DNA from: Neobacillus niacini
GTDB lineage: Bacteria; Bacillota; Bacilli; Bacillales; Cytobacillaceae
DNA: 64,000 nucleotides
NCBI RefSeq assembly: GCF_030817595.1
Contig: NZ_JAUSZN010000001.1
Coordinates: forward strand, 690,001-754,000
Direction of reading: 5' to 3'
Part shown: in pieces, positions 8,755-17,201 of the stretch
Position numbering within the stretch: position 1 is the first letter of the stretch
Layout of the letters: each line of letters begins with the position of its first letter
Made by a program: the position numbers and the translations under genes
Notes under the pieces: model-generated
What the model was told of the DNA's origin: nothing
What the model saw: the letters and a program-made list of their open reading frames with translations, nothing else
The model's database searches: none

Positions 8755-8850
8755 TCTTTTTCAACTAAAGGGTAGCAAGAGCTTAAGATGGGATCGCTGC
8801 GGCGTTCTCTTTTTTCTTGTTGTACTAACAGAGTAGTTTAGTTAAACAAG
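8755..8850 (+). repeat. Dispersed palindromic element, copy 4
   Basis: TTTTTCAACTAAAGGGTAGC left half, centre GGGATCGCTGCGGCGTTCTC plus T run, right half CTTGTTGTACTAACAG-GTAGTTTAGTTAAACAAG. Confidence 0.8.
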
Positions 8851-8882
8851 AATAATTACATAATAATATCGGAGGTGTTGGA

Positions 8883-9305
8883 ATGATTACAGTTAAAAAT
8901 GCTGCAATTTACCTTAAAGATAAAATAGGTGAAAATGCCAATGATATAAAAAAAGTTTGGCAAGCATTTAAAGATTTTTGTAAAGAACCAGTTGAGGGCG
9001 AAGAAGAAAAAGAAATTTTATTTCAATGTGGTGTTTTCAATTTTACTGGTGAGAAACTATTTCATTTGGATTTTGTACGTCAGTTTACTGTTTATGATGA
9101 AGATGAGTATTCTCATATTGAACAACTTCACTGTGAATTCTTATTTGAACCAACGAATGAGTTAAAAAAGTTAAAGGCAACAGAATGGTCAATGGATTAT
9201 GATGATAAAGATGGATTTTTCAATCATATTGAAAACATTAAGGAGTTTAAAATACCTTTGAATTTAAAGCCGAAAAAAACAGAAATATATCAAGAAGAAG
9301 TTTAA
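8883..9305 (+). CDS. Hypothetical protein (140 aa)
   Basis: An acidic soluble protein (EEEKEILFQCGVFNFTGEK, YDEDEYSHIEQLHCEF) with no signal peptide or membrane segment and no family I recognise. Strong RBS GGAGGTG 7 nt before the ATG. It stands alone between element copies 4 and 5; its stop codon is 3 bp from copy 5. Confidence 0.65.
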   Translation: MITVKNAAIYLKDKIGENANDIKKVWQAFKDFCKEPVEGEEEKEILFQCGVFNFTGEKLFHLDFVRQFTVYDEDEYSHIEQLHCEFLFEPTNELKKLKATEWSMDYDDKDGFFNHIENIKEFKIPLNLKPKKTEIYQEEV

Positions 9306-9307
9306 AC

Positions 9308-9389
9308 CTTATTACACTAACGGGTGCGATTGTTCAATAAGGGGCAGTCGCTTTTCTTGTTCTGCTAACGAGCAGGTTAGTGGAACAAT
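9308..9389 (+). repeat. Dispersed palindromic element, copy 5
   Basis: Outer arms CTTATTACACTAACGGGTGC and GCAGGTTAGTGGAACAAT pair. The usual AACTAAC/GTTAGTT is changed on both sides to CACTAAC/GTTAGTG, a compensatory pair. Centre GGGGCAGTCGCTTTT. Confidence 0.8.
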
Positions 9390-9445
9390 AAAGAAGAAAA
9401 TCCATTTCGCATTTATGTCGCATTTGACCCAAAGTGTGCAGTAAA

Positions 9446-9471
9446 CAAAAAAAATAGACCTCATAGAGGTC
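9446..9471 (-). terminator. Intrinsic terminator of the SinI-like gene
   Basis: GACCTC-TAT-GAGGTC followed by TATTTTTTTT on the minus strand, overlapping the stop codon. Confidence 0.85.
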
Positions 9472-9589
9472 AAGAAGACTTATTTAGAAAATCTCTAATT
9501 TCATCAGCAGGAATACCTAAATCTAAAGCTTTCCTAATAAGTTCCACCCATTCTTTATCTACTTCTTTTTCACTAGCAATTGCAGTCAT
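9470..9589 (-). CDS. SinI-like anti-repressor peptide (39 aa)
   Basis: A 39-aa protein starting MTAIASEKEVDKEWVELIRK and continuing ALDLGIPADEIRDFLN. The DKEWVELI...ALDLGI...EIRDFL pattern is that of the SinI dimerisation helix pair, which binds the SinR repressor and derepresses biofilm matrix genes. No helix-turn-helix is present, so it would be a stand-alone antagonist. RBS AAGGGGGG lies 6 nt before the ATG and is part of a hairpin. A c-di-GMP-I riboswitch aptamer occupies the 5' leader (9618-9700). It sits on the minus strand among plus-strand cassette-like genes, with its own terminator. No SinR gene is in the window. Confidence 0.85.
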   Translation of the reverse strand: MTAIASEKEVDKEWVELIRKALDLGIPADEIRDFLNKSS

Positions 9590-9594
9590 AATAT

Positions 9595-9623
9595 CCCCCC
9601 TTAAAATATGTACCATTTTAAGG
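9595..9623 (-). promoter_or_regulatory. SD-sequestering hairpin (expression platform)
   Basis: On the minus strand CCTTAAAAT and ATTTTAAGG form a perfect 9-bp stem with a 7-nt loop; the 3' arm runs into the AAGGGGGG Shine-Dalgarno. The 5' arm overlaps the ACCTT end of the aptamer P3 helix, so ligand binding should open the SD. This predicts a translational ON switch. Confidence 0.65.
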
Positions 9624-9700
9624 TATCTCAGCCATCATAGTTTAACACCTTAGACCTGTAGCTTTGCGTCCCAAACTTTCGGATGGTTTGCCTTTTTCTA
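9618..9700 (-). ncRNA. Cyclic di-GMP-I (GEMM-I) riboswitch
   Basis: The minus strand reads AAAAAGGCAAACC, a CCGAAAG tetraloop hairpin, TTTGGGACGCAAAGCTACAG, then GGTCTAAGGT, a variable loop, ATGATGGCTGAGATACC. These are the conserved blocks of the class I c-di-GMP aptamer in order (GGCAAACC / GAAA loop / GGGACGCAAAGC / CUAAGG / AUGAUGGC...ACC). A possible promoter, TTCAAT-17 bp-TACAAT, has its -10 at 9724-9729. The leader ends at the SinI-like gene. Confidence 0.9.
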
Positions 9701-9833
9701 AATATTGTCAATCATATGAAACGATTGTACTACAAATGTTCACTATATTGAACGGAATAAATTCGAAAAAGTTCGACTATAAATGGCAAATTATGTAACA
9801 ATTCGAGGATAATGTGCAATAGAAGAAAAGGTG

Positions 9834-9911
9834 CTTGTTCAACTAACGTGTGCAAGAGTTGTAGACCAGAGCAGCCTTGACGAAGCGTGCTAACGAAGCA
9901 GTAATTTCTTG
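9834..9911 (+). repeat. Dispersed palindromic element, copy 6 (degenerate)
   Basis: CTTGTTCAACTAACGTGTGC left half and GCTAACGAAGCAGTAATTTC degenerate right half around CAGAGCAGCCTTGACG. Clearly related but decayed. Confidence 0.6.
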
Positions 9912-10041
9912 TATACCATACATTGAGGAGGTCTATTGTTTTTTTATATAGAAAACAATTTTGGGGATTGTACACACCATACTTTGTCATTTTTCATAGC
10001 TAAAAACATAGGAATTCGTTTTTTAAAGGAGCGGATTAATT

Positions 10042-11118
10042 TTGATTACAGTTAGCCTTTGTATGATTTTGAAAAATGAAGAAGACACTATCGCAAGATG
10101 TCTAGATTCTGTAAATAACCTTGTCGATGAAATCATCATTGTGGACACAGGTTCAACAGATAAAACGAAAGAAATTGTTTCTCAATATACTGATCAGGTC
10201 CTTGACTTCCACTGGATTGACGACTTTGCTGCAGCACGGAATTTCGCTTTTAGAAACGCCAAAATGGACTACATTTTTTGGTTGGATGCGGATGATGTTT
10301 TAATGGAAAATGACCGCATTAAATTTTTAACGTTGAAAGAGACACTTAACACTACCATTGATTCAGTCACTATGCTCTATAATCTCGCGATTGATGAAAA
10401 TGGAAATGTTATTACCAGTCTTCGGCGTAATCGCCTTGTAAAAAGGGAAAATAATTTCCAATGGTTTGGGGCAGTACATGAGTACCTTGAAGTTTGGGGA
10501 AATATTCTAAACAGTGAGGTTGCTGTAACCCATTGTAGGATTCATCACGACACAGACCGTAATCTTCGTATCTATAAAAACCGTCTTAAACGGGGTGAAC
10601 AATTCTCTCCCAGAGACTTGTTTTACTTTGCAAACGAACTTCTTGAGCATAAAAAGTTTGAGGAAGCTATCAAATACTATAAACAATTTTTAGAAACAAA
10701 AAATGGCTGGGTAGAAGACAACATTTCTGCCTGTGGAAGGCTTGCTGAATGTTATGATGCAATAGATAATCAAGAAATGGGAATGCATTTCTTACTAAAA
10801 TCTTTTGAATACGATTCACCGCGAGCTGATTTTTGCTGCAGAATAGGTTATAGATTCCTCCATAATAATAAGCCCCTCCAGGCTCTGTTCTGGTACAAAC
10901 TCGCCACACAACTCGAAAAGCCAACTGACAATTTAGGAAAGATTAACCATGCTTGCTGGACTTGGCTTCCGCATTTGCAATTATGTGTTTGTTACTCACA
11001 ACTAGGGAACCATGCACTAGCCTATGAACACAACGAGATTGCTCGAAAATATTTTCCTGATCACCCTAGCATTTTGCACAACAAACGTTTTCTAGAACCT
11101 ATTTTACAAAAAACATAG
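10042..11118 (+). CDS. TPR-containing family 2 glycosyltransferase
   Basis: A 358-aa protein. The N-terminal GT-A domain (about residues 1-210) has the family 2 pattern SLCMILKNEEDTIARCLDS, IIIVDTGSTDKT and the DxD-type motif LDADD (about 92-96). The C-terminal part holds TPR-like helical repeats. Such SunS-like enzymes sit beside spore-surface collagen-like genes in Bacillus, and a collagen-like gene follows 290 bp later, so glycosylation of that protein is the likely role. Start is TTG with AAAGGAG 9-10 nt upstream. Plus-strand unit following element copy 6. Confidence 0.85.
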   Translation: MITVSLCMILKNEEDTIARCLDSVNNLVDEIIIVDTGSTDKTKEIVSQYTDQVLDFHWIDDFAAARNFAFRNAKMDYIFWLDADDVLMENDRIKFLTLKETLNTTIDSVTMLYNLAIDENGNVITSLRRNRLVKRENNFQWFGAVHEYLEVWGNILNSEVAVTHCRIHHDTDRNLRIYKNRLKRGEQFSPRDLFYFANELLEHKKFEEAIKYYKQFLETKNGWVEDNISACGRLAECYDAIDNQEMGMHFLLKSFEYDSPRADFCCRIGYRFLHNNKPLQALFWYKLATQLEKPTDNLGKINHACWTWLPHLQLCVCYSQLGNHALAYEHNEIARKYFPDHPSILHNKRFLEPILQKT

Positions 11119-11293
11119 TATGCAAATTAGAATGCTATTTTTGGTTAGATAAAGACCCCAAATAATCGAGAAATTTAAACAAAAAAAAGACTGCTTAACA
11201 TAAAGAAATGAGTTCTTAAACTTTATACTTCTCCGTTAGTAAAATTAAGAGCATTGTCATTAATTAATCAAAAAGACAATGCAAATCGTTTAA

Positions 11294-12511
<1,218 letters not shown>

Positions 12512-12603
12512 AATCAATATGTGTGCTTCGGGGGTATCTGATGTAGTAGTGACCATATTAAGGTGATGGCAGTCAAATGGACAATAATATTATTAAGCAA
12601 GAA

Positions 12604-12707
12604 AATTTCCTCCTATTTCAAAAACAATATAAGTTTTAGAAGGTAACCAAGTATTCTTCGAAGAATAGCATTTGGTCACATTTGCAATTTTTGTAGGAGG
12701 AGGAAAT
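12604..12707. repeat. Long inverted repeat with nested palindrome
   Basis: AATTTCCTCCTA at 12604 pairs with TAGGAGGAGGAAATT at 12694. Between them ACCAA...TTTGGT encloses the perfect palindrome ATTCTTCGAAGAAT. It could be a structured RNA or the terminator region of the collagen-like gene; no T run follows. Confidence 0.4.
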
Positions 12708-12792
12708 TAAGAACAACATTAGTAACAATCTATGCTCGTCAGAAATTTTTTCAAAAACAAGTAACAGTTGATTGTGATATCGTTGAACCCCA

Positions 12793-12999
12793 TTAACTGG
12801 GTAATACCACTCCATCTTCTACTAATATTTGTCTAAACACAGTTTCATGTTTTGTAGCTATTTCCGACTTCTCTATATATTTTCTATCTATATTAAAATG
12901 GGGAACCCAAGATTTTGGTAGCCAAAAATAGGATGCTCCAGAAATACGAACATTCTCTTTTTTATTGAAAATCTTGTGTATAAAACTTAAAAATTCTAA
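12793..12999 (-). pseudogene. C-terminal fragment of an unrecognised protein
   Basis: An open frame lacking a start codon encodes ...FNKKENVRISGASYFWLP KSWVPHFNIDRKYIEKSE... and ends VVLPS at 12793. Upstream it runs into stops. It looks coding but truncated; family not recognised. The surrounding gap 12512-13069 holds only this and the inverted repeat. Confidence 0.35.
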
Positions 13000-13069
13000 A
13001 ATTCTCTTCTAAATTTATTGAAAAGGAGGGATTTCTAGAAACTAAAACACTGTTCCTAGTGCTAGTAAA

Positions 13070-13166
13070 TTGTGAAGGAATTCACTTAAAGTAACGGGTG
13101 CGATTCTTGAAGAATCAGGGATTACATTTTTCTTATTGAGGTAACGGTGCAGGTTAGTTGAATAAG
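13070..13166 (+). repeat. Dispersed palindromic element, copy 7
   Basis: Left flank TTGTGAAGGAATTCACTTAA, left half AAGTAACGGGTGCG, short centre, right half CTTATTGAGGTAACGGTGCAG then GTTAGTTGAATAAG. Confidence 0.78.
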
Positions 13167-13212
13167 GGGTGTGTTACAATATTAAAAGTTATTTTTTAAT
13201 GAGGTGAAAGAA

Positions 13213-13273
13213 ATGGTTAGAAGGAGAGAGAGAGCCTCCTAAAAATGATGTTGTTTTAAATATTTTAGGAGGC
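13213..13273 (+). promoter_or_regulatory. Possible leader peptide with SD/anti-SD hairpin
   Basis: A 9-codon ORF (MVRRRERAS, 13213-13242) has its own GAGGTG SD. Its stop lies in the first arm of a perfect 11-bp hairpin GCCTCCTAAAA / TTTTAGGAGGC (13234-13244 / 13263-13273). The layout recalls translation attenuators of resistance methyltransferases, but the methyltransferase start at 13301 is 27 bp past the hairpin and uses a separate SD, so the role is unproven. Confidence 0.35.
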
Positions 13274-13300
13274 TATCTTAATTTAGGAGATGAATTAATT

Positions 13301-14032
13301 ATGAAACAAAACAAGTATGATGATGAGAAATTTTTCTCTGCGTATAAAAAAATGCCACGTTCAGTAAAAGGACTTGAAGGTGCAGGAGAATGGCACGAAT
13401 TAAAAGCATTAATACCAGATTTGCGAAATAAGAGTGTACTTGATTTAGGATGCGGTTTCGGTTGGCATTGCAGGTACGCTCGTGAGCAACAAGCAAGTTC
13501 AGTCATTGGTGTAGATATATCCGAAAAAATGATTCACAAAGCTCGTGAAATGACGGATGATCCTTCGATTTCATACATTAAAATGCCAATTGAAGACATC
13601 AATTTTTCAGGCTCTCAATTTGATCTTGTCCTCAGTTCATTGGCTTTTCATTATATTAAGTCCTTTGAAACAATCGGTAAAAAGGTCTATGATTGTCTGA
13701 AGCCTGGAGGTTCATTTGTTTTTTCAGTTGAACATCCGATTTTCACATCTCGAAACGAACAAGATTGGTATTATGATGATAAAGGGAGTCGTCTGCATTG
13801 GGCAATTGATAATTACCAATCAGAAGGATTGCGTGAAACAACATTCCTAACTGAAAACGTTATTAAATATCATCGTACATTTTCAACCTATATAAATGAC
13901 TTAATTGAAGCTGGTTTTATTATAAGGGCAATCAAGGAACCTATTCCTTCTGAAGAAATGTTAAATAGTATTCCTGAAATGAAAGATGAACTCCGAAGAC
14001 CTATGTTCTTAATAATCTCAGCAGAAAAGTAA
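13301..14032 (+). CDS. Class I SAM-dependent methyltransferase
   Basis: A 243-aa soluble enzyme with motif I LDLGCGFGWHCRYA (about residues 47-60), the acidic end of motif II VIGVDIS, motif post-II MPIEDINF and motif IV FDLVLSSLAFHY. It resembles small-molecule methyltransferases of the UbiE/Tam type; the acceptor is unknown. RBS TAGGAGA lies 10 nt before the ATG. Single-gene unit between element copies 7 and 8, with its own terminator. Confidence 0.85.
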   Translation: MKQNKYDDEKFFSAYKKMPRSVKGLEGAGEWHELKALIPDLRNKSVLDLGCGFGWHCRYAREQQASSVIGVDISEKMIHKAREMTDDPSISYIKMPIEDINFSGSQFDLVLSSLAFHYIKSFETIGKKVYDCLKPGGSFVFSVEHPIFTSRNEQDWYYDDKGSRLHWAIDNYQSEGLRETTFLTENVIKYHRTFSTYINDLIEAGFIIRAIKEPIPSEEMLNSIPEMKDELRRPMFLIISAEK

Positions 14033-14055
14033 ATGGTGATAAAATCTTTAATTGT

Positions 14056-14084
14056 ACGTTCCTACAAAAGTAGGGACGTTTTTC
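14056..14084 (+). terminator. Intrinsic terminator
   Basis: ACGTTCCTAC / GTAGGGACGT stem, AAAA loop, TTTTTCT tail, joined directly to element copy 8. Confidence 0.8.
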
Positions 14085-14175
14085 TAATTAAACTAACGGG
14101 TGCGTTGATCTAAGGAGGATTAACGCTTATTTTTGTTGAAGTTATTTTACTAACGAAGCAGTATTGTTGAATAAG
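14085..14175 (+). repeat. Dispersed palindromic element, copy 8
   Basis: AATTAAACTAACGGGTGCG left half, centre GGAGGATTAACGCTTATTTTT, right half TTTTACTAACGAAGCAGTAT then TTGAATAAG. Confidence 0.72.
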
Positions 14176-14222
14176 AATTACCCAATTTAGGAAAAGATAA
14201 AAAAAAATATGGAGGTTCATCA

Positions 14223-14687
14223 ATGGGTCAAGTCCTTTCCTGGATTGTAATTATAGTACCTTGGTTTTTACTTGTACCACTAAATTCAATTAGGATAAGA
14301 AATTTTTTATCAGTTGCGTTTTTTACTGTTTTATTGAATACAATTTATTTCCAAATGGCGGAAGTTTGGAATTGGTGGACGGTAACAAATAATTTATTTT
14401 TTCTAACAAATATTTCATCGTTTACATATGGACTACTTCCCGTCACTACAATCCTTGTATTTTATTTTTTTTATCCCAACGTTTGGTTATTTTTCGGAGC
14501 TAATCTCATTATGGATGCAATACAAGCATTTATTATTAGTCCCTTTATTTTTGAAAAATTTGGACTTTATGAGTTGAACAATATGAGTAATTTGGGGCTT
14601 TATTTTGCGATTATTAGTCATTTACCAATAATTTATCTTTATCAAAGATGGTACGATTCTGTATTCACTCATAAAAAAACCTATTAA
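14223..14687 (+). CDS. Small multi-pass membrane protein, paralog of 24299-24778
   Basis: A 154-aa protein with about five membrane helices and no signal peptide. It aligns by eye with the cassette gene at 24299: IVPW near the N-terminus, a RNFLSVA/FRFLPVA block, a WW segment, and N-xx-MDAIQAF versus N-xx-IDAICAY before the last helices. It belongs to the same kind of small Bacillus membrane family as the CBO0543 protein; function unknown. RBS GGAGG precedes the ATG. It stands alone between element copies 8 and 9. Confidence 0.65.
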   Translation: MGQVLSWIVIIVPWFLLVPLNSIRIRNFLSVAFFTVLLNTIYFQMAEVWNWWTVTNNLFFLTNISSFTYGLLPVTTILVFYFFYPNVWLFFGANLIMDAIQAFIISPFIFEKFGLYELNNMSNLGLYFAIISHLPIIYLYQRWYDSVFTHKKTY

Positions 14688-14691
14688 ATAT

Positions 14692-14752
14692 TGTGTTGAA
14701 CTAAAGGGTCGTTTCTTCAAGATGAAGGTCCTTTTTTTCTTATTTAACAAGA
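14692..14752 (+). repeat. Dispersed palindromic element, copy 9a (partial)
   Basis: GTTGAACTAAAGGGTCG left half, centre TTCAAGATGAAGGTCCTTTTTTTC, then TTATTTAACAAG in place of the full right arm. Confidence 0.6.
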
Positions 14753-14756
14753 AAGT

Positions 14757-14788
14757 TTGTGAATTATTGTACTTAAAGTAACGGGTGC
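14757..14788 (+). repeat. Dispersed palindromic element, copy 9b (left half only)
   Basis: Left flank TTTGTGAATTATTGTACTTA followed by AAGTAACGGGTGCG. The matching right half lies at 15743-15776, on the other side of the tyrosine recombinase gene. Confidence 0.7.
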
Positions 14789-14831
14789 GATAGTGAAAAG
14801 GTAGCGGATTGTCCGTTGCCTTTTCACTATC
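14789..14831. terminator. Terminator-like hairpin at the 3' end of the recombinase
   Basis: GATAGTGAAAAGG / CCTTTTCACTATC, 13-bp perfect stem, with a nested CGGA/TCCG. It sits in the position of the element's central hairpin. Confidence 0.6.
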
Positions 14832-14835
14832 TAGT

Positions 14836-15674
14836 TTAAAAATACTTTCTATAGAATTCTCTTCTAAGGCTGCCACTTAATTGAGCATAAATCCTAGTAG
14901 TCTCGCTTTTTTCGTGCCCAAGTAAACTTTGAATTACATCAATGGGAGCTCCGTTGTTCAATAGGTGTGTGGCATAGCTATGACGTAGTTGGTGTGGATG
15001 AATTTCTTTGTTGATTCCTGCCCTACTTGATATTCTTTTTATGATGTACCTCATCTGTCCAATACTCATTCTATGTGGGTGCCGTTCGGTAACAAAAATA
15101 GCTGGGTCTTTATCCTGGCGAAGGTCTAAGTATCGCTTGAGCCAGATTTCACACCGTATATTAAAGTAGACCTCCCTTTCCTTATCGCCTTTTCCCAGCA
15201 CAATGGCAGAATGATTTGCCCAATTAAAACTATTTTTATCAAGAGAAACAATTTCACCTATTCTACATCCTGTTGAAAACATAAATTCAAATAATGCCTT
15301 TCCATTGGAGTAAAACACGATTCCCTCAAATGTTCTATTTCTCTCTCCGTTAAAAATTTTGGAATTCGTTTTCCTTGTTTAGGTCCTTTGATTTTGGCAG
15401 CTGGATTTTTGGGTATATGCCCTTCCTCGTGTGACCAACGAAATACAGATTTAATAAATCGAATACGATGAGCCAAACTTGATGGCTTTAGGTGTTCACT
15501 GGATTTTGCTAAGTATCCTTTCAGTTGATCAGTAGTCAATGTTTCAACATTCACATCTTTAAAGTATTGGATAAGTAGCTTAGATTGGATCTTATACGCT
15601 TTTAATGTTTGAGGAGAGAATCCTTCGATCCTTTTATCTGATTCATAAAGTTCCCAGGCTTTTGATAATAACAT
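14836..15674 (-). pseudogene. Tyrosine recombinase (XerC/D-like), single frameshift
   Basis: A phage-integrase-family recombinase of about 280 residues. The N-terminal core-binding domain is intact (LLSKAWELYESDKRIEGFSP...). The catalytic domain carries all active-site residues: R in STGCRIGEI, K in GKGDKERE, HxxR in HPHQLRHSYATH, H in LLGHEKS, Y in TRIYAQLS. The frame breaks near 15310: one missing A in ATGGAAAGGCATT would restore TPMEKALFEFMFSTGCR, so one base separates it from a working gene (decay, phase variation or sequencing error). It lacks the extra helix before box II that marks integron IntI proteins. Start ATG 15674 has GGAGG 8 nt upstream. It lies inside the repeat array on the strand opposite most genes. 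Confidence 0.85.
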
Positions 15675-15742
15675 AATAATTTCCTCCAATTCGGTTGATT
15701 AAGAGGAATTATTGCCTTGTTTATTGAAATGGAAACGTACAG

Positions 15743-15776
15743 ATATTGAACTATCGGTGCAGGTTACTTGAACAAG
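15743..15776 (+). repeat. Dispersed palindromic element, copy 10 (right half only)
   Basis: TATTGAACTATCGGTGCAGG then TTACTTGAACAAGG, a right-half site directly upstream of the recombinase start, where an integron would carry attI. Confidence 0.7.
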
Positions 15777-15836
15777 GAACCTATTTAATTTAGAATTTTG
15801 AAGAAGATTACTGGAATATTATACTAAACTTAATAA

Positions 15837-16022
15837 AACGATATAGAAGAATTTAGAGAAAACGGAATTTTTAAACAATTATTGAGAACAGCCATTGACC
15901 ATCTAAGACAAGATGGATACTCTGAAGTTCGTCTAAGTGCATTTGCAGGGAATCAAGCTATTAAACTTTACGAAAAAATGGGCTTTAATATAAGAACAGT
16001 TTCAATGAGTTTGCCATTATAA
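15837..16022 (+). pseudogene. C-terminal fragment of a GNAT acetyltransferase
   Basis: An open frame without start encodes EEFRENGIFKQLLRTAIDHL, then GYSEVRLSAFAGNQAIKLYEKMGF. This is the acetyl-CoA-binding motif A tail and the motif B NxxAIKLYEKMGF of GNAT enzymes. The N-terminal half is missing. It lies between element halves 10 and 11, in the place of a first cassette next to the recombinase. Confidence 0.7.
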
Positions 16023-16030
16023 GTAACAGT

Positions 16031-16063
16031 TTTCTTTCACTAACTGGTGCAATTTGTTTAATA
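16031..16063 (+). repeat. Dispersed palindromic element, copy 11 (left half)
   Basis: TTTCTTTCACTAACTGGTGC then AATTTGTTTAATATC; a degenerate left half 9 bp after the GNAT fragment stop. Confidence 0.5.
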
Positions 16064-16080
16064 TCTAAAGTTATCAATAT

Positions 16081-16131
16081 GCCGAAGATATGAAGGTTTT
16101 TATTCATTTCTTACATATCTTCGGCTTTTTT
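16081..16131 (+). terminator. Intrinsic terminator
   Basis: GCCGAAGATATG / CATATCTTCGGC perfect 12-bp stem, 21-nt loop, then TTTTTT. Confidence 0.75.
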
Positions 16132-16166
16132 ACATTCTAAAAACCTACAGCCCTAAACAGCATTTT

Positions 16167-16410
16167 TTAATTGTCAAAAACAATCTTTCCAGTCTTTTCA
16201 TTCAAATAGCGGATGATTTCAACATAGGGAATTACTTTTTCACGGAAGGACGGACAGCGAATTCCTCCGTTTTCTCCAAATCTTCCACAGGTGCATGTTC
16301 CTCAATTGGATGAGCTTTGCATTCTAGCAGGCTATCTCCATCTCCAGCAATTTTTCATAGTCAATTCTGTACCATTTTGTTTTATCCATTTCATCCGGTT
16401 CCAATTTTCA
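16167..16410 (-). pseudogene. Remnant of a phage replisome organizer (DnaD-like)
   Basis: The minus strand encodes DKTKWYRIDYEKLLEME, typical of the start of phage replisome-organizer proteins, then after frame breaks IPYVEIIRYLNEKTGK with a stop, typical of the phage replication-protein C-terminus (IPYxEIIxYLNEKTGK). The middle is missing. A prophage scrap. Confidence 0.55.
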
Positions 16411-16465
16411 GACAGAAGAAATCCTAGCATCACTAACGAGCGACAAATGCTTGTCTAATAAAACA

Positions 16466-16493
16466 GCACCTTCCACTATTACTGGAATGGTGC
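16466..16493 (-). terminator. Terminator of the MarR gene
   Basis: On the minus strand GCACCATTCCA / TGGAAGGTGC (one bulge) followed by TGTTTTATT. Confidence 0.65.
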
Positions 16494-16537
16494 CGTAACT
16501 TGTTTATTCACAAAACCTCATTTGTTTATGAAACAAT

Positions 16538-16981
16538 TCACTGCCATTTAATTATTGTTTTTAACATAATAATGAATTTTTGAAAGTCTTCAGTTGTAAG
16601 ATGCTCAAGGTTCTTTAATGGTTTTCTAAATTCCTCTGTATCCAATTTTTTATGATAATTGTAGACGATTTTTCCTTTTGGTGTTAATTCAATAATCATT
16701 TCCCGATGGTTGTCCGGGTTTTTATATTTAGCTACCAATCCCTTTTTTACAAGCTTATCTATCATTTGGGAAATTGCACCTTTTGTACGATTTGTCATCG
16801 CAGCAATTTCTGAGGTATTGGTTTTAATTTGATCTCCAATTAAATTAAGTGTGTGGGCCTCCACCATATAGAGTTCATCCTCAGTGCCATATGTCCTTGG
16901 GACACTATGGTAGTCGCTCATTAATCTTGTAGTTTCATATAGTGTTTCCATCAGTTCATGAAAAACTTTCTCCCGATCCAT
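16538..16981 (-). CDS. MarR-family transcriptional regulator
   Basis: A 147-aa winged-helix regulator: TSEIAAMTNRTKGAISQMIDKLVKKGLV recognition region (about residues 58-85) and wing NPDNHREMIIELTPKG. Divergent from the lyase/permease operon at 17202, with a perfect 13-bp inverted repeat between them overlapping a probable promoter, so it most likely represses that operon. ATG 16981 is preferred (GGAG 8 nt upstream) over the ATG 18 nt earlier, which has no SD. Confidence 0.88.
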   Translation of the reverse strand: MDREKVFHELMETLYETTRLMSDYHSVPRTYGTEDELYMVEAHTLNLIGDQIKTNTSEIAAMTNRTKGAISQMIDKLVKKGLVAKYKNPDNHREMIIELTPKGKIVYNYHKKLDTEEFRKPLKNLEHLTTEDFQKFIIMLKTIIKWQ

Positions 16982-17104
16982 TTTATTTCTCCTTTCCATT
17001 TACAAATCCGCCCATTTTTACTTCATTGTACCATATAAAAAAATGCATAAATAAGTCTTTTCATAGAATAATAATTTTTAAAATATTTAGAATATTGTTG
17101 ACGA

Positions 17105-17133
17105 AATAACAGTTTAGGTGCTAAACTGTTATT
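17105..17133. promoter_or_regulatory. MarR operator palindrome
   Basis: AATAACAGTTTAG-GTG-CTAAACTGTTATT, perfect 13-bp arms. A -35-like TTGACG begins 8 bp before it and a -10-like TAAACT lies inside it, so a bound repressor would block the promoter of the 17202 operon. Confidence 0.75.
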
Positions 17134-17201
17134 AAATAATAAATGAAAGCGCTATTAATTTATTCTTTTAAAGAAGAAAATTTTTTGAATGAGGAGGTTA
17201 C

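Noticed and set aside
9706..9711. TTGACA on the minus strand as the riboswitch promoter -35
   Set aside because: Its -10 position would fall inside the aptamer core; the TTCAAT-17-TACAAT promoter further upstream fits better.
14836..15674. Canonical integron integrase IntI
   Set aside because: No extra helix of about 20-30 residues before the HxxRH box, which IntI proteins carry; it reads as a general Xer-type recombinase.
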